Assembly (NCBI RefSeq): GCF_001649575.2
Contig: NC_051453.1
Coordinates: forward strand, 21,115,519-21,179,518
DNA length: 64,000 nucleotides
Direction: 5' to 3'
Source: Kryptolebias marmoratus
Taxonomy: Eukaryota; Chordata; Actinopteri; Cyprinodontiformes; Rivulidae
Numbering within the stretch: position 1 is the first letter of the stretch; the number at the start of each line of letters is the position of its first letter. Under the pieces are notes generated by a model. That model was not told the origin of the DNA. It saw only the letters and a list, made by a program, of their open reading frames with translations, and searched no databases. A program made the position numbers and the translations under genes. Below are positions 56,861 through 64,000 of this stretch, piece after piece.

Positions 56861-58090
56861 ATGAATTCCTTTAGGCAGACCTCACTGAATTTTATTGAAC
56901 ACCAGAACACAAAACGCTCCTTAAGCCAAAATCATCAGCCCTTCACTACCATGCTGGACAGATGGTTTGATGTTTTTTTTTTTTTTTTGTCAATGTACCG
57001 TTTGTGTTTTTGTTTTGTTTTTTCCCGAAAACAGTCTGATAGAACTGTGCCCAGGAGGTGCCTGGAGCTCAGGCGTTTGTTGTAGTATCGTCACGGGAAC
57101 GGGCTCCTGACATATATATATATATATATATACATTTTTTTTAAAAAGCTGGGAAAACCATTTTGGTGTGTGGGTAAAACATAGCAGTGTTACGATTGCC
57201 TTCACATCGAAGGAGGTTTTACAGATTTAGGCGTTAAAGAAATAAAGTGGTTTTTTTACTCAAGGGAATAAAATGACAGTCTAAATGTCAGTTTCCTCCT
57301 TGGAAATCAGCTATCTAATTTGTGATGAATTATTGCTTGTAACTCTGAGATATTTGTAAAAATGTAACTAAATCTCTGAACTCCAAGGTGTTACAGGTTC
57401 TAAAAGTTTTGTAAATACAATATCAAATGAACTAACCATACATTACACACTATGTCAGAACACAAGCAAAGTCAAATTACAACAACCAGACTCGGTGGCT
57501 GCCCCACTCTTCTTGACAACGCTGCTTCAGTTTATTGACGTTTGACGTGCGCGGCTTCGTGAAAGTCACGTTGGGTGTCCTGGAAAACACCAGTCTTCCA
57601 CTGCCGTGCTTGACAGCTGGTTTGAGTATTTCGCCGCTTTGCTGCCTGGTTTTCACTAAATGTGGTGCACTGTTGTCAGACACTTTAACTTTATTATGTG
57701 AACAACTTACTTTTTCTGTTTTATTTATTCATTTTGCGTCTTTTTTTTTGTTCTGACAGACAACTGAACGGAGGCAGCCCCCATTGTCCCGTCATAAACT
57801 TCAGCACTCAACCTGCTGACTGAGGCCTGCAGAGTGTGAGAGGAAGCGTTCTGGGCTTTGCACGGTCACACCTCAGGGTGGAACGCTGAGAGGTCCACCT
57901 GTCTTGAACGTTTGACACTTGTGAATAATCTTGCTCACTGTAGAATGATCCAAACAGCTTGGAAACCATCTTTAAACCCTTCCCAGGCTGTTGAGCAGCA
58001 ACAGTTGCTTATCTGAGGTCATTGCTGATGACTTCCCTCCTTGGCATTGTGTTAACACCCACCAGAGCAGCAAACTGACTGAACTTCTGC
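56861..58090 (-). mobile_element. Tc1-like transposon relic
   Basis: On the minus strand near 57900-58052 the text gives a Tc1 transposase N-terminus in pieces (MPRREVISNDLR, a stop, then PGKGLKMVSKLFGSFY), the helix-turn-helix region. Near 57480-57690 it gives GEILKPAVKHGSG, a family motif upstream of the catalytic centre. The remaining parts are lost. A second 'accatgctggacagatggtt' (56947) echoes 57605, suggesting rearrangement. Confidence 0.62.
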
Positions 58091-58535
58091 TTTTATAGAT
58101 TTATAGTGATTGTTTTACAGCTTTATAGTTGCTAACTTTTGAAATAGAGATTTTATTAACTATTTACCATGTCTGTATGGGCAATATGTCCTGAATGTTA
58201 GTTACAGAAAGAGATTTTATGTTTACTAGTAGCTGGGCAATGATGATAATTATTGTAAAGGATGTGGTTTTTCATTATTTTCTCAATTATTTTGCCTCAC
58301 TACATTCCCAATCATGAGTCTCCTGCAGGATGATTTCCATATGAGTCTGATAGTCTTGAATTGTTTGACGAGAAGCAACCGTCCAAATGGCTGTTAGGAA
58401 TATCTTTCCGTCGTATCCCGATGAGTGTCAAAATGTCTTTTCAGACCCTGAATTAGCCTTATACCTCAGATTTCACTTGTACTTTCTCCTTACGATTACA
58501 ACTATTAGCGCCCGCCGCAGAAGGCAAACAGGCGC
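58091..58535. other. Unique intergenic DNA
   Basis: No gene or repeat family was recognised. Confidence 0.4.
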
Positions 58536-58539
58536 TTTC

Positions 58540-58625
58540 AATTTGCCTTCAGTGTGTGTTACCAAAATATTTCATGAACCACTGGATAGATTGTAAATAA
58601 AACTTAGAGTAAGTAATTATTTTAA
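58540..58625 (+). repeat. Rep-A copy 17, end fragment only
   Basis: Contains 'ttgccttcagtgtgtgttac' and 'caaaatatttcatgaaccac', and stops within 90 bp. It lacks the monomer core. Confidence 0.62.
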
Positions 58626-58639
58626 TTGAGCACTAACAT

Positions 58640-59300
58640 ATTGCGACTTTCCTTCCTTCGGTTAGTTTCTCTGTTTTACTGCAGCTGAGTATGAAATGAG
58701 CAACACGAAGCAACGGTCTCACCTCCAGCTTTTCATAGCTGTGAAAGCCACGGGCGTTGCCGGGGGATCAATCACCCCTCTTTTAGAACCCAACTCGTCG
58801 AGCCACATTAAAACGCCGGAGGAGAAATCAAATTTGCCTTGTAATTTAAGCCCGATTATTCAAAAAGTCATCTTATTTACTCCGCCAGGCTCGACAACCC
58901 GAGAACGGACCCACTCAGCATGAAATTCCAATTTAAAACACAAGATACTGTTTACTTTTTAGGTCCATTTCCTCCCCTACTTGAGCTGATTTCTGTATCA
59001 AAGTCTGCTCTTGTTAGGCAGCAGCAGCATTGTTTTCATCAGCGGCGGTGGGCTCACCGGGGGCTACACACCGCACAGATAAGTGCATCAGCTATTACCG
59101 GGTCCCTCCTTCAGACCTATTAGGTCTTGCAAGGACTTCAAACACCAATTTGTTCTGCAAATAGCCCATTCAATTTGTGCCCACCAAAGAGAGACACCTC
59201 TCTCCCTCTCTGCAGTAATTGAATCTTCAAAGGGACATTTTCCTCCATTTCTGCCAGGTATTAGAGTGATGAATAGCAAACGGTCATCTGAATAGAAAGA
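58640..59300. other. Unique DNA, candidate conserved non-coding element
   Basis: Free of repeats and long simple runs. Contains 'ccgggggatcaatcacccc', 'ccattcaatttgtgccc' and 'tgcagtaattgaatcttcaa'. Its position towards lmo4 and its texture suggest regulatory DNA. Short frames here are not convincing. Confidence 0.35.
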
Positions 59301-60839
59301 GAGGATACATGTTTATCCATTTTCGGTTAGACGCTCATCACGCGCCTTGATGATTGCGAGGTTGGAAATAGGATGGCGACACTGTAGGGTCCTCAGTACA
59401 AAGTATTTTCAGCAGGATGGAACATCAGGCTTCTGGACAAACAAGACGAGCTTGTTACATCTCCTCTAAACTGCGGCTCCAGGCAAACAGTGACTGTAAG
59501 GAGGCTTTAAAATCTTCAATATTTTTTATTAATTAAATACACCATACTAGAGCAAATGTCTCGGAAAATATCACAAATAAATTTCTCTTTCATTCGGCAT
59601 TTATATGTCGGGGAATGATCTCTACGTCACTGACTATGAGCGGATTTTTTCGGGTTGCCACGGTTCGTCGGGAAGGAGCGNATGTACTGTAGCCACGCCT
59701 GGACAACAACACTTACATGCATACTGTACATACATGGTAGCTATACAAATACACCAACAGAGTGTCCGTGATCTGCTTGCCACAAAATGTCACAGATATT
59801 TTTAAAACCCCGTTTTATAGATCACAAAAGGAGAACAGAAAAAAAAAAAAACACTTTTCCCTTTGACAACACTTAAAAAATAGAAAGTGGAAACACCATG
59901 TTGCTGGGAAATGAGGATAGAAAAGGAACGGAGGAAAAAAAAAGTCCCCCCCCCCCCAAAAAAAAAAATATGTCTTTAAACAAATGTGTCGAGTTGAAAA
60001 GTCTGCAACTCTCAAACCTTATTAGTCTCTCTTTTTTTCTTTTTCTTCTTCACTCAGTCACAACATCCCCTCTGCGAGTTGCTTTTTTCTTTCTTTCTCT
60101 CTCTTCCTGAAGAGTCCCCTCCGATTCTTATCAGAGTTCAAATCCCAAGCGCCTCGTCTCAGGTGTGAGTAAGTGCAAATATCCACCCGTAACTGGGGAA
60201 AAGCCAGAGTTTGAAGGCTCACAGTTGGTTGGGTGTGTGTTTGCAGACACGAGAAATCGGGTTACTGGTGAGATGAGTGGCAGGGTTCCTTCGGGGGGGG
60301 TGAAAGAGCCTGGGGAGCACAGCTAAAATGCTGGGGTGAGTGCTGCTTATCCACGCTGTCTCGGGTGACGATGAGTAAGGGCTAAAATGAAGGCACACGT
60401 CCTGCTTCCTGCACGGCTCCCACCTAACACACCTGAACGGGACACACAAACAAAATGAATGTAAGAAAAGAGGTATAATTAAAAAGCCCCTGTTCGCAAT
60501 GTGTCAAATGTCCCCGCCCCACATGATAAATACATTTTCCACCAGCTTCAGTGTTTAATTTATTGATCAGTCAGGCTTTGGGAACCATCTGGTGTCCCAT
60601 TTACTTTGCAATGACTCAAAAGTGCCTTCATAAGGCGATTCTCTTTGGTATAATTAGAACCACACTCCAGCGTAACTGCAGGTGGTGCTCAGGCCTGCGA
60701 AACAGAAATGCAGAGGAAGAAATACAATTATCTGTCTGGGTTAAATTTTTTCATCTTCCTTGTGTTTTTTTTTCTTCCCTTTTTTTCCACCTATGATTCT
60801 AAGGGGTGATTTACTTTTCCCTTCATCCCTCAAATCACT
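59301..60839. other. Unique intergenic DNA with homopolymer runs
   Basis: Poly-A and poly-C runs at 59840-59970, and a C/T-rich stretch at 60030-60110. A single N lies at 59681. No gene was supported. Confidence 0.4.
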
Positions 60840-61860
60840 AGGAGGGCTTCAGTCTATTAGTAATTGCAAACTCCTACTTGGGGGCTAATTAAAGTGACTG
60901 ACGCTGGGAGGGTCTTCCTCCCCTGGGTCAAGGCAGCTCTGTATGAGAGAGGTAATTTGTCTGTTCTGAACAAAGAGATTAGGCAGAAGCAGAGAAGAAA
61001 GCCTAATGTATGAGCACAAAATGTCCTATGCTGTGCTAGTGAGCAACTCCAATTACGTCGCAGCAAAGTCCCACATCAAAAACATCAAAACAACAATCTG
61101 TAGATAACTTTCTGACTGCTTCATTTTCTCCTTTGCGAGGCCAGTCTGTGCTTCCACAGCCAGCCTGATACATTGGTAGTTTATTGATTTGGAGGGCTGG
61201 GATCCTGCTGCGAGTCTGTGTTGGCTGAGCCCGTCCAAATTCTGCTTAAGCAAAAGGAAATGTGGGATAAAGTGCTCGAGCGGCGGCATAATTCTCCTCG
61301 TTTCACGCGCGGAGATAACAGAAGCATCCAGAGAGCGTTCCCACTGAGCAACGTGACTCTGTTTAGTTAAATATTCTCTCTCCACGATAATTAAAGCACC
61401 GGGGCCAATATTCAGATTGCATTTTAGCATCAATAATTCAGTGCTTTTCACTACAATTGATGTTAGCGCATAAATAAACAATGAAGCTTCATATTTACTT
61501 TGCCCGCCGCGCTACGCGAGACACTCGGCGTACAAGTAAGGACTTAAACAGACATTTAAAATTAAGCTAGATAATACAACAGCTTTCAATTTAAATGTGA
61601 GGAGCTCTTAGAGCTCGGGGAGCTGATCTGTAAAAGTGACAAGCCCTTAAAAGGCCTTAATGGAGTTCTACCTCTCCTCTGCTCGCAGAACCACTCAAGG
61701 TGAAATGCAAGCGCCCAATAATATGATTCCTCTTTCAGTCTGTCCATGACACACTCCGAACACCTCCCATATCTTTCAGTGTGCTGTGTGTGCAGACAAG
61801 GTATCAATAAAGCAGCTTGTTTTGAGGCAGAAATGATTAGATCTGCAGCAGGCAGAATGA
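60840..61860. other. Unique DNA, candidate conserved non-coding element
   Basis: Sequence such as 'tagtaattgcaaactcc', 'gggggctaattaaagtgac', 'ccacgataattaaagcacc' and 'ccaatattcagattgcattt' is non-repetitive and rich in homeodomain-like cores. It is 1.7-2.7 kb beyond the lmo4 exon in the transcript direction. A regulatory role is inference. Confidence 0.38.
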
Positions 61861-63521
61861 AGCTGTCCTGAAGAATGAAGTTATCCTTTGTATATGATTA
61901 GGCTCTTTGTTTTGCTTTCACTGGAGGCATCAAGATCAAATCAGGGAAAGCCATGATGACAGCTCTCATGATATACTAGCTGCTCCTGCTCTCTGGCTGC
62001 GTTCAACCCTCCAGGGCTCCCTGGATACACATTTTTAGCTTTGGAGTGATAACTTAGCCCAGGTGATCCCAGCTGTGTTGTCAGGGTAGTCAGATTCGGC
62101 TTTAAAACACACTGTGGTGTCAGCATAGGTTGTTTTTTTTTTCCTTCAGCACCAAATGGAAGTCTGACTCAGGCCGACCAAACAAATTCATCATAAGTTA
62201 AATATGAGACTACATCAGGCCAAGAGGCTTGAATTTTCACACGCTATGTTGATGGATATTACAGATTTTCTGAGGTTTTGAGTGTCCTCCAACGGGAATG
62301 ATGGAAAAATCCATCAGCTGTCTGAAAATAAAATAAATCTCTGCACAGTTAGCTGCTGTGCGGTGGAGTTGAAATGACAACATCAATATAAACAGAGTGA
62401 GAATTGTTGCCGTAAAGATTACAGATGTAGGACCCTTTAAAAAACATCGTTTTTTTACCCCAATACTTTTTTTTTTTCTAAACTCCATATTTTAAGATAT
62501 AGCCACATTTTTTCGCTTAAAATGTCTCTTCTTGCATAGTGGAATAACAGAACTAAAACAATTCCATCGGACAATACCCACAACTTCATTTATATTAACA
62601 AATTTGAACAAAAATACAGCAAAAGTGATTTCAGTTCAACAGAACACTAAACGCTACATTTAAGATGCTTATAAATCTATTTATACAGTCTATAAATATG
62701 TCCCAGTGTTTCTGGGGAAATAAAGTACCTCACGTGTGTTTCATGTCAGAGTAAAGAAACAGTTCTTTGTTTTTAAATAAAAGTGCTTGACATAATCTTA
62801 AAAACACTACATTTTGAAGTTAGTAGATAAAATTTAATATAGGACTATGCTTTGTATTATAACTGCAGGATACTGATGGTGTGGAGGACACTGCGTTGTA
62901 TTGTTGACCGTGGCTTTTGATTTTTCACTGAAAACTTTCAGGTTGACTGAGACGAAGCTTTCCCGGAAACAAACGTCATTTTAGCGCATTTGTAGCGGAC
63001 TCGCTTCTTCTGCACAGACAGCTACAAATCTTCTGCTGACACGTTGGAGAGTATTAGCTGAGGTGCTAAGCTAACGTCAGGGCCTCTTTGTTTGCTCCTC
63101 TCTGATTGGTTGTCACACGTTTTCTTGCGATCACAGTCAATCATCTGTTGACAAAACTTACTAAAAAGTAGTTCATGATTATTGTTGTGCAACAGACTTT
63201 GTGATTAGTGCTAAACGTCGTAACACCTGCAGCAGATTTTTTTTTTTTGCCTCTGCTCTCTGTTTTGCCTCCCCCCTCCCTCTGTCACAGGCAGCTACAG
63301 ACAGGAGGCTACAGGAGCCCACAGCAGCCAAAATAGTCTCATTCATTGCGAACATCAAATGTCAAAGACATACATTTTTGAGAAAAATTCACATGATAAA
63401 AAAATTCTGTGTTCATCTGTAAATTCCACGATTCTGTCCATGTTTCCGCACATGGCACAAACCATTCTTTTCATACACAATAACAAGAACGCGTCACTTT
63501 CTGGCACAGCAGTGCTCCTAC
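61861..63521. other. lmo4 downstream intron or 3' region
   Basis: If lmo4 has its usual short terminal exon (Val-Cys-stop), it should lie to the left on the minus strand. I searched for an AG-preceded GTN-TGY-stop and found none that is convincing between 56000 and 63500. This stretch is non-repetitive. The pyrimidine tract ending 'ctctgtcacag' (63260-63291) is a plus-strand acceptor-like signal with no partner exon. Confidence 0.4.
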
Positions 63522-63677
63522 CTTCTGGTCGGGCAGCAGTGGGTTCGTCTGCAGAGAACTCAAATGGCCGTTGATGAGTGCTGTGGGTCTGTCGTGCTCG
63601 CAGAAGAGGCTGCCGTTGATGTAGTGGAACCGGTCCCCGGGGACGAGCCGGTTCCGGCAGGTGGAACATGTGAAACA
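63522..63677 (-). CDS. lmo4: lmo4 internal exon: second half of LIM domain 2 and C-terminal tail
   Basis: LMO4 is a nuclear LIM-only adaptor that binds LDB1 and partners such as DEAF1 and BRCA1-associated factors; it has no DNA-binding domain. The exon is 52 codons, phase 0 at both ends: acceptor ...CCGAAG|TGT, donor CAGAAG|GTAGGA. It encodes CFTCSTCRNRLVPGDRFHYI, then NGSLFCEHDR and the tail to LLPDQK. Zinc ligands of the second LIM2 finger are Cys1, Cys4, Cys7, Cys26 and Asp29; the preceding ligands must lie in an upstream exon beyond the window. It is nearly identical to mammalian LMO4 as I recall it, with Ser-Ser and Thr-Asn where mammals have Asn-Ser and Ser-Asn. Teleosts may carry lmo4a and lmo4b; which one this is cannot be told. 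The frame continues 17 codons past the donor, which is probably intronic read-through. Confidence 0.93.
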
Positions 63678-63759
63678 CTTCGGACACAAGGAGAATGGAT
63701 TACAACCAGAAAAGGTGCATCCGTGTAGCTGTGCGTTTTACTGTTTGATAGTGAGAAGA

Positions 63760-63980
63760 TTTTGTGTGCGCATGCTCATTTGTCTGTAAGTGTTAGCAGA
63801 AATCCCTCATGAGCGAATGGATTGTAAGAAAACTTCCAGAAAGTAGTCATTGGATGTACATCTAAAACTGATTACCTTTTGGAATTAACCTGAATTTCGT
63901 AATTTCTCAACATAAGATGATTTCTGTCTAAAACTCTGGCTTAAGAGACGGCAGGCGATATGCATCCCTTCAGTTAATTA
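63760..63980 (+). repeat. Rep-A copy 18, short form with both ends
   Basis: Opens 'tgtctgtaagtgttagcag', then 'cctcatgagcgaatgg', 'cattggatgtacatctaaa'. It jumps to 'aaaactctggcttaagagac' and closes with 'gcgatatgcatcccttcag'. The whole monomer middle, including the AAGATGGC core, is absent, leaving 220 bp. It lies in the lmo4 intron, about 80 bp upstream of the exon acceptor. Confidence 0.75.
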
Positions 63981-64000
63981 ATATCATGAAAGTAATGTCA

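Noticed and set aside
63260..63300. Plus-strand exon after 'ctctgtcacag'
   Set aside because: Good acceptor, but no open frame with coding features and no donor partner.

Overview
This is non-coding chromosomal DNA from a teleost fish, probably the gene-poor flank of lmo4. It holds Tc1/mariner-type and piggyBac transposons, RTE/Rex3-like LINE ends with GATG tails, tRNA-headed SINEs, a Mag/SURL-like Ty3 retrotransposon and a LIM-only exon with canonical splice sites. The species cannot be told from the sequence. Only one host exon is convincing: the 156-bp exon of lmo4 on the minus strand at 63522-63677. The other 63 kb is mostly mobile DNA separated by unique, possibly regulatory sequence. 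In other vertebrates the side downstream of LMO4 is a gene desert towards PKN2, and this layout fits that (inference).

Layout. 1-340: five copies of a hairpin-forming 34-bp unit. About 470-1120: a TAGC/AGCTAAAA-rich dispersed element (called Rep-C here). 2440-5640: a four-level nest, with a Rep-A repeat broken by an internally deleted piggyBac, which is broken by a solo LTR (family A), which holds a second solo LTR (family B). 5748-6470: a LINE 3' end nested in another LINE 3' end. 7182-11838: an apparently complete LTR retrotransposon with one 1,313-codon Gag-Pol frame, 158-bp LTRs differing at two sites, a tRNA-Leu-type primer site and a perfect 5-bp target duplication. 13-20 kb: Rep-A arrays and a Tc1-like element split by a solo LTR and another repeat (Rep-B). 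22-34 kb: Rep-A copies, an RTE LINE with recognisable endonuclease and RT, a solo LTR B, two Rep-C copies and an L2-like 3' end. 34.8-35.2 kb: a TAATTA-rich block. 35-48 kb: long-TIR MITEs, SINEs (one split by a solo LTR), a decayed LINE, Rep-A copies and a hAT MITE. 48-58 kb: more Rep-A (one copy holding a 591-bp TIR element), a possible terminal exon, a Sleeping-Beauty-type Tc1 relic, another Rep-C and another Tc1 relic. 58.6-63.5 kb: mostly unique DNA leading to lmo4.

The main candidate for something undescribed is Rep-A. It has about 18 copies in both orientations and covers roughly 10-11 kb by hand tally. It is built from monomers of about 300 bp, each with a YY1-like AAGATGGC core. One end carries a box around 'ggcctagcattccttgaaggaatgc'-like sequence and the other a GACA-rich stretch plus a short hairpin. 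This resembles Helentron-associated non-autonomous elements (HINEs), but that placement is inference. Rep-C carries a palindromic Maf/AP-1-like site, and Rep-B carries nuclear-receptor-like sites. The 'Rep' names are labels used only here.
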